Positions 13,561 to 24,106 of a stretch of DNA of 64,000 nucleotides are shown piece after piece. The notes under the pieces were generated by a model. The model saw only the letters and a program-made list of their open reading frames with translations. It ran no database searches and was not told the DNA's origin. Origin of the DNA: Heterodera schachtii (taxonomy: Eukaryota; Nematoda; Chromadorea; Rhabditida; Heteroderidae); NCBI GenBank assembly GCA_023374025.1, contig SIJG01000029.1, positions 1,398,228-1,462,227 of the forward strand, in the 5' to 3' direction. Position numbers and translations under genes: made by a program. Positions within the stretch are counted from its first letter, which is position 1. Each line of letters opens with the position of its first letter.

Positions 13561-13819
13561 AAGAATCTTCTTAATTAAAAAATAATGATTTTAATGATTT
13601 ATAATTTATTCTAATGATCATGGAAAAATTAAATTGTAAATAATTTATTCATTTAATTTTTGAGAATATGAATAGGTTTTCACCTTTTGATAGAAACAAT
13701 TTTGATTTTTCTTTACATTCACTATTTTAATTATAATATATTCAAATAACATGGTAAATATTGATCATATGGCCCTGAGCAGAAAACGGTCGAAATATAT
13801 ACCAATCGATAGCCCTAGG

Positions 13820-14065
13820 TCTGTAATAGAAGATCCAAAAGAATTTTTTTGCGGCAACCAATACCTGAAGAGTTACAGACCCAGGAGTGAAATGGCCAAG
13901 TGCCTTTGGGGCTGAACCGTCCAACAGATAAAAACGCATAAAAAGTCGGCGAAATATATACCAATCAATTCCTCATGGGCCAAAAAAGCCATTTCAGTCC
14001 CGGGTCTGTAACTCTTCAGGGATTGGTTTCCGCAAAAAAATTCTTTCGGATTCTTCCATTACAGA
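13820..14065. repeat. Fold-back element
   Basis: Left arm 13820-13902 (TCTGTAATAGAAGATCC ... AGAGTTACAGACCC) is mirrored by right arm 13985-14065 (GGGTCTGTAACTCT ... CTTCCATTACAGA), with a spacer of about 80 bases. The phrase GAAATATATACCAATC also occurs twice in direct orientation (13794 and 13952). The frame at 13742-13939 (-) lies inside the repeat. Confidence 0.7.
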
Positions 14066-14321
14066 TTTGATTATAATAATTTAAAATTTTAATAAGGCCT
14101 TTGAGGGGGTAGAAAGAAAGATAATTGAAAATTTTCATCAAAAATTTATTTTGCCTGTCGCAAATTGTTAACAGATTTGCACTTACATTAATAATAAAAT
14201 AAAAAGAAACAATTGTTTTAAAAATTGGCGAAATCTTTTTGGGATTTTGAAAATATTCATTTCCATTTTCCTATATTTTCATGAATAATTTTTATGGTTG
14301 GATTTGTTTTTTCCCGTTTAG

Positions 14322-14528
14322 ACCAATTACGGTCCCGCAGCGGGGGCCCTACGGTACGTGGAACTTATGGGACTGACCGAATGCCTTTTCAACACGGGCG
14401 CCAAATATCGCCAAATGCTCACTTACATTTCAAATGTAGGACCCGAATTCCGACAAAGTTTTTCCTCCCGTGCTGGCCAAAATATGCACAAAAGGGCCCG
14501 TGGAGTCACATCAATTGTCCCATATTAA
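14322..14528 (+). pseudogene. Solo last exon of the nuclear receptor (copy D)
   Basis: After the acceptor CCCGTTTAG it reads NYGPAAGALRYVELMGLTEC and then FNTGAKYRQMLTYISNV, the C-terminal exon found in full in the receptor copies at 16064-19730, 24107-26602 and 28507-31422. One base is lost after ISNV and another near the end, so the frame breaks. No other receptor exon is near by. It is closest to copy C (both have FNTGAKYRQM). It is a fragment left by duplication or rearrangement, not a gene. Confidence 0.8.
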
Positions 14529-14704
14529 CGAAAATATTTCAGAAATGCATTATTTTATCCAGACAAATTTACAATTTTATGAAAATTTTGAATATACAAT
14601 TTTCACGGCAAAAGTTTCGCAAAAATGTAGGAGGAAGTGTATTAAAGGATCTGTAAAAATTCTTTACTGTGTCTACACATAAACATACGCACTAAATAAC
14701 AAAT

Positions 14705-15211
14705 ATGCAAAGTAAACGCACCGCTACCGATAAAAAAAGCGCGCGGGAGAAGCACGAGTCATTAACCTGGGGCCCAGTTCAGTTTAAAATATCCGTAAAT
14801 TGGAATGCGGTCTATTTTTCTTGGCACAGGCCGGACCCAGCTGGCACACAACTTTTGTTCACTTCAACGCTGCATCGCCGTTTAATTTGCACTTTCGTTT
14901 CAACCGATGCATGTTCTGGTAACCGAAAACTGACGCCCTATAAGTTTGAGCAACCAATGCATGTTCAATTAGTGTTGAGGCGAACGGTCAGACCTTTCCC
15001 AGCACCTTGTATTTGCTGTCCTTTGATGTTGCAAAACCCCGTTTTGATAATGCCTTTGTAGACATGTGTGCAAGTCTTGGTTTTGACTACTCCGATACAA
15101 AAACGGTCCCTGCTGGGATGCAGCGTTTTCTTAATTGTTGGGCCTTTTTCGTCATTCCGTTGACCTACACTCTGCTGGAGGACACACCTGGGTTTCAGCT
15201 GATCAGGTAAG
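14705..15211 (+). other. Unrecognised GC-richer coding-like stretch
   Basis: GC content is clearly above the surroundings. Two overlapping + frames look coding-like in sequence: first 14780-15000 (ISVNWNAVYFSWHRPDPAGT, then LICTFVSTDACSGN), then a second phase at about 14950-15207 (QTFPSTLYLLSFDVAKPRFD, then MCASLGFDYSDTKTVPAGMQ and TYTLLEDTPGFQLI) ending at a good donor (CAG/GTAAGG at about 15208). A direct repeat ACC(G/A)ATGCATGTTC occurs at about 14903 and 14954. I do not recognise the protein. It may be one or two exons of a gene broken by a frameshift, or an exon captured in a mobile element. No start codon or upstream exon is evident. Confidence 0.4.
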
Positions 15212-15624
15212 GGGGTGTCTAACCGTAAAATTTGAAGCCGTATTTCCTGGACCTGGTGTGTTTGAAGAGCACAATGTAAAAATCTGCCATTATTAGCCTT
15301 ATTCAAATGCTCGATTGTTTCATTATAACGATTTAAAAAAATAAATTTGACAAATCTTAATTCCCATAAATCTTTATTTTATTCCAAAATTTAATACATT
15401 TTAATTTTATTTCTTTTTAAGCATTGTAATAGAACATAATTCATTTAAATGAATTTTCGATTCAATCTTCACATTCTTTCTAAATATAATTTTTTAAGTT
15501 TTTGAAACTTGGAAATTATTTTGATCGAAATATTTTTACAAATTCGGTTATTTTTATTTTCATCATTTTGCATAAATCATTTTCTACCAAAATCAAGTTT
15601 GGTTTTGAGAAAGTGAATCAAATA
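15212..15624. other. AT-rich stretch
   Basis: No supported feature; A/T-rich with a hydrophobic short frame near 15502 that is unlikely to be a gene. Confidence 0.4.
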
Positions 15625-15792
15625 TTATCGCGCATCGCGGATTCAATTTGCCGCGGTCGCGGATTGCGTATCGCGCAAAAAATTGCCGCGAATCGCGGTC
15701 GCGCATTTAAAACACCAATTTTTTCTGCTTTTAAACCGTTTTTGGCGCGCTCTTTCGTCAAATTGCCGCGGTCGCGGATCGCGCATCCCATA
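15625..15792. repeat. CGCG-word repeat (GCGGTCGCGGAT iterations)
   Basis: The word CGCGGTCGCGGAT/ATCGCGCATCGCGG recurs in both orientations (ATCGCGCATCGCGGATTC at 15628, TTGCCGCGGTCGCGGATCGC at the right). It sits in AT-rich flanks. The architecture is the same as the word-iterated inverted-repeat elements elsewhere in the window, but no exact target duplication was found. Confidence 0.55.
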
Positions 15793-16063
15793 ATATAATA
15801 AAAATTGAAAAGTAAAAATATGTTAATGTAATAAGAAAAAGAAATCCAAGCAGTAGAAGAAATTTGTAATTTCTTTTTTCATTTACCTCTTTCTTGACAA
15901 AATCAATTTTATCGAATATTCCATTTCCAATTTCACTCACAAAATAAAAATTTTTTTTAATATGATATGAATTCATTTTGCCCCTAATTTTTTATTCATA
16001 AACCATATTTTATTTTATATATTACTTTTTATTTTAATTATTATTTAATATGTATTTTAAAAG

Positions 16064-19000
16064 ATGAAGATTATCTCTGGCAAAAAGTCACTTTATTTCT
16101 CAAACTGTGTGGTATGCAATTGTCCGTGTCAATACTTTTATTATGGGATCAAATGTTGTGAAAGTAATCAAATTTTTCAAATTTCGCTGCAATAAAAAAT
16201 GATAAGTCAAAACAGTCACTCAAATTTTTTGTTTTTATGTTCAAATCTAAAAATAAGCAAAGCACAAAATAAGCACGTAATGCTGAAATAAGCACAAATC
16301 TTAGAAATAGGCACATTTTAGGTTTCTAAGACCCGGCCCCTCAAAATAAGCACAAATCTTAGAAATAAACACACTTGAGAGCCCTGGATTAAACCAATTT
16401 AATTTCAAAAATTCCAAACACACGAATTGGATGCTTTAAAAATTACAGGCTGCAGACATTTTTTTCGTCGCACAATTTCGTTAGTGAAAGAATACATCTG
16501 CAAAAATGGCGGAGAGTGTGAAGCTGAAAAAGGTTGGAAAATGCATAAAGATTAAAAAATACCTTTTTAATGATATTTTGTAAAACTGATTTAAGGGTAA
16601 ACATTTTTAAAGCTAAATTTGAAAGAATTTGTTTTTTTGAAGACCTTGAAAAATATTTATTTTTTTATTAAAAGTTTGTTATAAGATTTTGCATCATGCA
16701 AACGATGCCGACTGTACAAATGCTTAACGGTCGGAATGAACCCGCGAAGGATTTCAACAAAATTGAATAACGAACAAATAATGGCATTTGCAGAACGAAT
16801 GAAAGAGCACCCAGGAAAAAGTGCCGTCCTCAACTCGGTTGTCAGTGGAGACGGAGAAGAGCAAAATCCAAATTCCAAACTCTATTTTAAGGTGATTTAT
16901 TAAAATGTCTTGTTATTTCAGTTTTTTCGGAAAATCAGCCTTGGGTAAAAAATATTTATACACATTTACCAAATTTCAACTTCACCACAAAAAACACAGA
17001 TAAAACAACAACAAATTATGCATTTTAGGCACCAGAACTAAAGCAGTTGATCAATGTTATTATGGTGAAAAATTTGCTGCAAATTGAGGAAAAAGTGCGC
17101 CGAATTCGCTACTCACAGACGCCAGTTCCAGAATTATTTTACACACACTGTGATACCTTTGAGTCAATTTTTTCACGAAAAAAGAATTTGATCGAATTAG
17201 TAAACAAGTTTTCGGTAAGAGAGAATTAATAAAAATGGAAGAATCTTGGAATTAAGACTAAACCGAAACAAGCAGTTCCAGCAATATTTCTTGAAAAAGC
17301 ACGGCAGTTTGGGCCCTTCTGTATGAGGCCGGAGCCCGTGGTCCTGGATTTGTTATGTGTTTTTGAAATTGGCAAAACTTTTCCATTCTTTGATCAGCTT
17401 GGCAACAATGACAAGGTACAGCAAAATTCTAAAAATTTAGAGTTCCGTATTTCTTGAATATAGCCTCCCGAATGGTTTTATTCTTCAACCCCCCTCAACG
17501 GAGAGTTTTTCTCCATTTCCCCGCTTTATAATTATTGTGTCTGCTTCTCATTAATGTAAGACACCAATAGATTAGTTTTTGTGCTGTTGGGACCAATCAA
17601 TAAGTTGAGTGAACTTTGTTCACTCATTTCCCTTAGGCATATTTCCTCCCCACATATAAGCGATGGTTTCCCTCCCTCTCTGTTCATTCCGTCATTATTT
17701 ATATTTCAATTGCATTCCGCCTTGACAACGGCGAACTGAAGAGAAGTTGAGCCGAAGAAAGCAGAAAATTGGGTTTCTAATTTCGGGACAGAATTACAAT
17801 TTCGATCGCCGAAACGAGAGAAAGCTTAATCCGAATTGGAATAACTGCGCACCCAAGACTCGGAACAGCATTGACATGTGTCTTTTCTCCTGAAAGGCAA
17901 AGATGAAAGTGACGCACAAGGAAGAACGATTGAGTCCAAGATTCATGTCATTAGTGATAAGCACAAAATTTTTGCGCAGTGATTTATCGTGGGACTGAAA
18001 ATTGATCTGAACCGAGCTTTCGGAATTTCGACAATTCGTGCCGTGCAAACCAAAGAATTGGACGTACGTTTGGCCCAATATCCGGAAGTCTTCCACCACG
18101 GTGTTGGACGAAGAAAAAAGATGGCGTCGCCGAAATTTTATGTCGGCTGTCAACCAAAGAGATGCAAGCCGAGACACATTTTCACTTTGGAATGAAATTG
18201 CAAAGGTTTTGGATAAAATGGCAGAGGAAAAATCATTGAGCCAGTGTCAACCAGTGAATGGGCCACTCCTCTATTCATTGTGCCAAAAGCAAATGGCAAA
18301 CTGAGGCTATGCCTTTATCTCTTCCCCTCCTTTTCCCCCAGTCTTGTCCTATTGGTTAAATCTCTGTTAGCATTTGTTTTTTTCTCTTCCCCTAGTCTAA
18401 TCCCAATAATTAGTTTGTCCATTGCATGTCCATTCCTCCTATTCATTCTGTTGTTAATTCTTGTGCACTCGTTCTATGGCTTAAAGAAATGTGCTCTCCT
18501 TCAAAATTCATCGAGCATTGAATTCTTACGTTTATTTGTTATTTATTTGTTCCTCCAAATTAACATTTTTTTCTCGGCTTCAGACCGAAAAGTTTAATTG
18601 TTTATATATATTGATTTCCATTGCAAAGATTGCCCTGTGCAGCAATATTGCGATGCCATTGTATGTGTTGTGCAGCAGCTTCTACTCGGTGCAACAAAAT
18701 TGTGACGTTTGGTGCTCACCAGATGGTGCGATCCTAATTGAGATCTTCGCAAATTCATTTTATAAGCATGATACTATGTGTGTGAATATTAAATTATATC
18801 TATTAATATTTTTCAATTAAGTGTCATGGGAATGGTTGACAAATTGCTGCGTAATGCCGTGCAAACATTCGTCCGTTTAAAACTGGTCAATGAAGAATTT
18901 GTAATTATTCGGGCTATCATTTACTCGCATATGGGTAAACTTTAATTTAATCTGGCTATAAACAATATTTTATACCTTTTATTAGAAATAAGCAAATCAA

Positions 19001-19730
19001 CAATTTTGATATATACCCAATTAGCATGAAAAATTTCCTTTCAGTTTTTTTAAAATTAAACAAGAAATTGTAAATTAAATAAACAATTAAATTAAATGAG
19101 TTCATTTAACCTGGCTTTAAATGCGAACAGGGTCACTTGAGTTTAACCTCGTACTTTTTCTTACAAACATAAATGTTTTAATATTTAAGTGTCGCCTGGG
19201 CTTAGTGATCAGGCACAAAAATTGTTGCGCAGCGAAGCGGAGAAATACGCTGCATTATTAATGAGTGTTGTACAGGTGCAAATTGAAAAGATTTTTTAGT
19301 TTTTTTTAAATTTATGAACATAATAATTATAAAAATAAATAATTGTTATGAAATTGGATAAGTATAATATGTTTTTGAAAATATTCCTGTTTATTTTCCT
19401 CAATTCCTTGGATACTTTCATTAATTTTTACTTTACCGGTTAGTACCGGTATCGCCAGTACTAGAAAAAAGCCCATCTGGCAGAATTTACGAAACGACAA
19501 GTGTTTTTTTTCTCGTTTAGACCAATTACGGTCCCGCAGCGGGGGCCCTACGGTACGTGGAACTTATGGGACTGATCGAATGCCTTTTCAACGCGGGTGC
19601 CAAACATCGCCAATTGCTCACTTATATTTCTAATGTTTTGGACCCAAATTTCGACAAAGTATTTCCTCCGGTGCTGGCCAAAATTTGCACAAAAGGGCCC
19701 GTTGAATCACACCAATTGTTCCCATATTAA
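16064..19730 (+). CDS. Nuclear hormone receptor, copy A (nine exons)
   Basis: Ligand-type nuclear receptor of the nematode supplementary group. Proposed exons: 16064-16163, 16449-16532, 16686-16891, 17029-17214, 17242-17415, 18629-18777, 18822-18934, 19190-19275, 19521-19730; they join into 435 codons without a stop. Zinc finger 1 uses Cys15, 18, 32 and 35 (CVVC...CCESCRHFFRR); finger 2 uses Cys51, 57, 66 and 69 (CKNGGEC...CKRCRLYKCLTVG), with one residue fewer than usual between its middle cysteines. The ligand-domain signature FEIGKTFPFFDQLGNNDK ends exon 5, and the last exon carries LRYVELMGLIECL. Such proteins bind DNA in the nucleus; the target and ligand are unknown. Oddities: the fourth intron would be only 27 bases, and intron 5 carries retrotransposon debris absent from copies B and C. 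Start chosen as the ATG 14 codons before the first zinc cysteine, conserved in all three copies. Confidence 0.85.
16213..16386. repeat. AATAAGCAC-iterated insertion in intron 1 of receptor A
   Basis: The word AAATAAGCAC recurs about five times. The right end reads ACACTTGAGAGCCCTG (reverse CAGGGCTCTCAAGTGT), a hAT-like end. An equivalent insertion is present in intron 1 of copy B (26335-26453) but not of copy C. Confidence 0.55.
17440..18600 (+). mobile_element. Degenerate LTR-retrotransposon (Ty3/gypsy-like) debris in intron 5 of receptor A
   Basis: At 18045-18110 a frame gives LDVRLAQYPEVFHHGVG and, after a frame change, 18225-18307 gives EPVSTSEWATPLFIVPKANG followed by KLRLC. These are the peptide just before, and the N-terminal motif of, reverse transcriptase in gypsy-like elements. 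The catalytic core is missing and frames are broken. T/C-rich flanks (17455-17720 and 18310-18600) may be remains of long terminal repeats, but I could not match them. The intron is about 1.2 kb here against about 0.2 kb in copies B and C, so the insertion followed the duplication. Confidence 0.65.
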
Positions 19731-20340
19731 CGAAAATTATTTCAGAGCTGTATTATTTTGTTGATAAAAATTTACAAATTCTTGAACATCTTGGATCTTA
19801 AGTTAATTTAACATGACTTACATAAATATATGTACTAAATGCTGTAATGAATTATCCGGTTGGCAATTGTAGAGAATAAAGAGATTAATGCACATAGATT
19901 TGGGGATTTCACCATCCGATCCGTGGACCCTGGATCCCTCCCCAAATTGCTCATCAAATCTCGTATTCTTTAAACGGTTGGAAACATCGACACGATGGAA
20001 ATACGAGGACAATAGCTGCAGTGTTTGCGGGCAAAATGAATGGCGCCGGAAATTAGAAAATTTATCAAAGAATTATATGAGTAAAAAATAGAATTTAAAA
20101 TTATAAATGTTTCTACTCAATTTTCTTTTTAAGCATCCTTTTTCAATTCATTTTCACACTTTGAATTTTAATTTTTTTTTTTAATTTCCATTTGAAAGTT
20201 GTTTTTATTTATTTTCATCATTCGTTTTTGATCAATTTTGGTTTAGAGAAAAAATTTAATTAATATATTAAGCCGAATGACTAATCCCAATTTCATAAAT
20301 TCTGTTGAGATAAAAATTAAAAAAATTCTGTTGAGATAAA
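19731..20340. repeat. Downstream part of the receptor duplication unit
   Basis: The stretch after the receptor stop is shared with the sequence downstream of copy B (about 23520-24106) and copy C (about 27740-28506), including CAATAGCTGCAGTGTTTGCG near 20010 and AAGCCGAATGACTAATCCCA at 20271. A shortened copy also lies at 21076-21160. The open frame at 19888-20091 is part of this unit and is interrupted in the other copies, so I do not call it a gene. Confidence 0.65.
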
Positions 20341-20399
20341 AATTAAAAAAAAAAAATCAAAAATTGATTTTTTTTACGAATTCAATTATTGTTTATTCT

Positions 20400-20725
20400 T
20401 AAAAATAAAAAAGTCATCAGAAGGGCGAAAACGCTTACTCTGACGACTGTTCAGGTAAATGTGTCGTAGAGTAATTGACAAATATATAGATGATCACATG
20501 AATTAAAAAAGACAAAAATATGTGAAAATAAATAAATAAATTGAGGTCAAAGTCAAATGAGAACGAAGCATAAAAATACCAATCACAGGAATTTGTTATA
20601 TTCTAGCTTTTCCGGTCTTATTACCCTAGTGAATTTTTAAGTTTGGTTTTAAATTGATTTAAAGAATGTTATCGAGTTGATTCCACAATTTTGTTACCCT
20701 CCCAGCAAAGGGAATGATTTTTTTT
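20400..20725. repeat. Dispersed repeat, inverted copy at 36750-36960
   Basis: TCATCAGAAGGGCGAAAACG ... TACTCTGACGACTGTTCAGG at 20415-20456 is mirrored at 36899-36945, and CTAGCTTTTCCGGTCTTATT near 20604 is mirrored near 36762. The two copies are in opposite orientation and diverged. Confidence 0.6.
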
Positions 20726-21360
20726 GCCCAGTTTATTTTGTGTTATAAAAGGGGGTGTTAAAGCGTGTTGATGGATTAAAAATAGAAAAAAATAGTTTCA
20801 GACCTTTTCGGCCATAATCAATTTTATGCGCCATGAACAGATCAAATAGCTTTCGCCTATTCTCAAGTGTTGGCAGTTGCAGGTATTCTAATCGATTTTG
20901 GTATGGAATTGGTGGAAGTTTGCATTTAAAAAACACCCTTTTGGTGAAATATTTTTGAAACTTTTCGATTTTTAAATATTTTTTGAAGAGACGGGCTCCA
21001 AACCTCCGGCGGAGCGTATTCCAATAAAGGCCTATATAGCGTTATCCAAATTTTAGATGATTTTAATTTAATTACGGAGACAATAGCTGCAGTGCTTGCG
21101 GGCAAAATGAATGACGCCAGAAATGAGAAAATTTATCAAAGAATTATATAAATAAAAAAAATTTCATTTAAAAATTGTTTTTTATTCATTATTTGCTTTT
21201 GCAGCATATTCCCTTTTGTTTTTCAATCTCATAAGTGTTCATTCATTGTTTATTTACTCCGGTTTTATTGGATATTTTAGCATAAGTTTAAATTTACACA
21301 TATATTTACAATTTTATTATTTCAATAATCAGAATAATTTTTAATTTTTAATTGCTTATG
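20726..21360. other. Mostly non-coding; short receptor-unit fragment
   Basis: Nothing firm apart from a fragment of the receptor duplication unit at 21076-21160. A short - frame (20733-20936) has no recognisable domain. Confidence 0.35.
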
Positions 21361-22053
21361 ATTTTTATTTTACAGGAAATCAGTAGAAAGACGGGTTTTT
21401 ACATCAATAAAAATGCAAACTAATGAACAAAATTGCATTTTACGAGAAAAATAAATATTAAATTTATGTGAAGATGAAATTACGCCTAATATTCATTCCA
21501 ATTATATTTTTGATAATGGAAATTCATCAAATTAAAATGGAAAACATAAAATTAATATTTGGTGAAAAATGGGAAGAAGAAGAACAAAAAGAACGAAATG
21601 AGCGGAAAAAAGAGAAATAATTGGAAAGAAAAAATCAAAGAAAAAGGAAGAAAATATTCAACAAAAAAATGGAGTAAAATTGAAAAAAATAGCGAAAAAA
21701 TTTGGAAATAAATCGACTGAAAATTTATGAATGGATTAAAGAATTGGGGCTTAATCAAAAAATACAAAAAAAAGTTACAAATCAAAAAATGATGAAGAAA
21801 AATTAGAAATAGTTCATAAATTCATTGGAATGAAAAATGAAATAAGCAAAAAATAAAATATTCGCACAATGAATTGTAAGAAAATTTGGATTAAGCAGTA
21901 AAAGAATAACGAAGGAAGAAAAAATGGAAAAAATGAATATTTATTGGCAAACAAAAATAGAAAATCCAACAATGAGTGACAAAGAAATTGCAAAAACATT
22001 GAAAATTCATCGAGGTAGCATTTTAGGTGGAAGAAAAAACTTGGAATGATGAG
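21361..22053 (+). pseudogene. Secreted HTH-family copy, degenerate
   Basis: Begins with the shared 5' block (TTTTACAGGAAATCAGTAG at 21369), then a start codon at 21474 giving MKLRLIFIPIIFLIMEIHQI. A deletion removes the QKSFDEIF stretch, so IKL is followed directly by IFGEKWEEE, and a stop follows at about 21619. Later pieces in other frames recall HTH units (IYEWIKELGLNQK near 21725-21765 and MSDKEIAKTLKIHRGSIL near 21972-22025). The second unit is largely lost around 21850-21890. It is clearly non-functional. Confidence 0.75.
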
Positions 22054-22184
22054 CTAATTAAATAAACTTAGATATCATTAATATTTGATTTGTAGTCTAG
22101 GAAATTTCTCTTCTTCTAACAATGTTTAAAATTATATTAAAAAATCCCCAAGTGTCGCATTCGGTGCAACTTCTTGTCTTTTTG

Positions 22185-22312
22185 TGTATTTTAATGTCGG
22201 ATTGTCCACTGTCCAATCGTCCACTTCTGTCGAATTGTCCTCACTGTCAAATTGTCCACTGTCGGAATGTCCAGTGTCCTATTGTCCGATTGTCCGGGAG
22301 CCTTTAAAGACT
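22185..22312. repeat. GTCC/TTGTCC word-iterated patch
   Basis: The word (A/T)TTGTCCACTGTCC and close variants recur about eight times across some 120 bases (for example ATTGTCCACTGTCCAATCGT at 22200). No inverted ends were identified. The style matches the word-iterated elements elsewhere in the window. Confidence 0.6.
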
Positions 22313-22392
22313 GAGTTTTTTGTGCATATTTTCCAAAACAAACCCACAGAAAAATAGTGAAATAATTAAAAATCGCCAGTCGTAATCATTAT

Positions 22393-22801
22393 TAGAGCAC
22401 GACTAAAAAGGCACCAAAAATCGCGAAAAAGGCACTAATAGGCGCCAAACAATTGAAAAAAAGGCATGAAAGGCACGAAAATCCCGAAAAAGGCATGAAA
22501 AAAGGCATTTAATAATTTTTATGCATTTTTAGGGATCAAAAACACGTAAACCTTATAATTTTGTTGAATAAGGAAAATTTTTCAATTCTTAGGTATATAT
22601 TTTCCCAAAATTATTGCATTTTTAATGAAATTTTTCGGAACAACGTCCCAAAAAAGGCATGAAAACACAAAAAGGTCAAAAAAGGCATAAGAAAAGTTAG
22701 CGTAGAAGCCTCAAATCAAGTGGAAAATGCGTTTTTTTATGCTTAATATATCGGAACTTGTGCGCAGAAAAAAAGGCATATGCCTCAAAAGTCGAGCTCT
22801 A
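22393..22801. mobile_element. Short inverted-repeat element, AAAAAGGCA words, 8-bp duplication
   Basis: Ends are TAGAGCACGACT and AGTCGAGCTCTA. The flanking octamer ATCATTAT occurs exactly on both sides (22385-22392 and 22802-22809), a perfect target duplication. The body repeats AAAAAGGCA(C/T) many times with no coding capacity. TAG-starting ends plus an 8-bp duplication fit a non-autonomous hAT-type element; that superfamily is inference. Confidence 0.85.
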
Positions 22802-23520
22802 ATCATTATAAATGATTTAAAGGTAGCAACAATAATTTTCATCAATGTTTTGAAGTTAAAAATTTAAATAAATATTTCCCTAATTCAAAATTAAATTTTA
22901 GTTGAATCGTCTAAAGAAGACTTTGAGTCGAATGCAATTAAAATAAAAAAGAAGGACTAATTTTGAAGACATAAAAAACAAAAACAGTTTAAATATGAAA
23001 AATTCCAATAAATTATTCTTCTTCATCTTCCGCTGTCTGGTCTTAATTATTCCATTGCAAATTACAATTTTTTTTTTTTTTTTTACAAATTTCGTCATAA
23101 TTTTGTTGTCAATCTTTTCATTTAATTTTTTTGCTCATATTAATTTTGACAATCCAATAATTTTTAAAATATTGAAGAAATGAATGGAAACAAATAAATA
23201 AAATTATGCCTAAAATAAACAATTTGAAATTAGCAAGAAAAAAAATAACGGAGAAAGAAAAAATGAAAAAGTATTGTCAAATAAAAAAGTAAATGCCAAA
23301 AATGAGTGAAAGCAAAATTAAAAAAGGTTGAAAATGGACCGAAATAGCATTTTAAAATAGAAGAAACAACATGAAATGCTGAAATAATTGAAATTTCGGA
23401 AAAAATAAACTTTTTAAAAGGCAATGGATAAGTATTTTATTATCCAATAAATTAATAATTTTTTCTTTTTTTAGTGCAAACATTCCATGTTCACATTTTC
23501 TTATCCATCGAATAAAATTA
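22802..23520. other. AT-rich stretch with HTH-family remnants
   Basis: Near 23225-23370 broken + frames recall the end of the HTH family (KKITEKEKMKKYCQIKK, then MPKMSESKI). Near 23089-23112 the phrase ACAAATTTCGTCATAATTTTG resembles the opposite strand of the second HTH unit. No intact gene. Confidence 0.4.
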
Positions 23521-24106
23521 TATCAATTTTCGAGTTTTTTAAATTTTTATCTTAACAGAATTTATGAAATTGGGATTAGCCATTCGGCTTAATATTTAAT
23601 GATGCAAAATGATGAAAATAAATAAAAACAACCTTCAAATGGAAATTTAGACGAAATAATTCTAAATTACAAAGTGTGAAATAAATTAAAAAAAAGGATG
23701 CATAGAAAAGAAAATGGAGTAGAAAATTTTAATTATTTTTAATTCTTTTTTTTAATCATTTAATTCTTTAATTTATTTTCTCATTTCCGGCGCCATTCAT
23801 TTTGCCCGCAAACACTGCAGCTATTGTCCTCGTATTTCCATCGTGTCGATGTTTCCACCCGTTTAAAGAATACGAGATTTGGTGAGCAATTTGGGGAGGG
23901 ATCCAGGGCTCACGGATCAGATGGTGAAATCCCCAAATCTATGTGCATTAAATCTCTTTATTCTCTACAATTTCAAACCGGATAATTAATTACAGCATTT
24001 AGTACATATATTTATGTAAATTTCATGCTAAATTAACTTAAAATTCAAGATTCCAAACATTTACAAATTTATCTCAACAGAATAATACAACTCTGAAATA
24101 ATTTCG

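Noticed and set aside
17794..18177. 127-codon frame on the - strand inside receptor A intron 5
   Set aside because: It is opposite the retrotransposon remnant, whose + strand carries recognisable reverse-transcriptase-region peptides.
19888..20091. 67-codon frame after receptor A (SVCGQNEWRRKLENLSKNYM at its end)
   Set aside because: The equivalent stretch is broken in units B and C and shortened at 21.1 kb, so it behaves like repeat flank rather than a gene.
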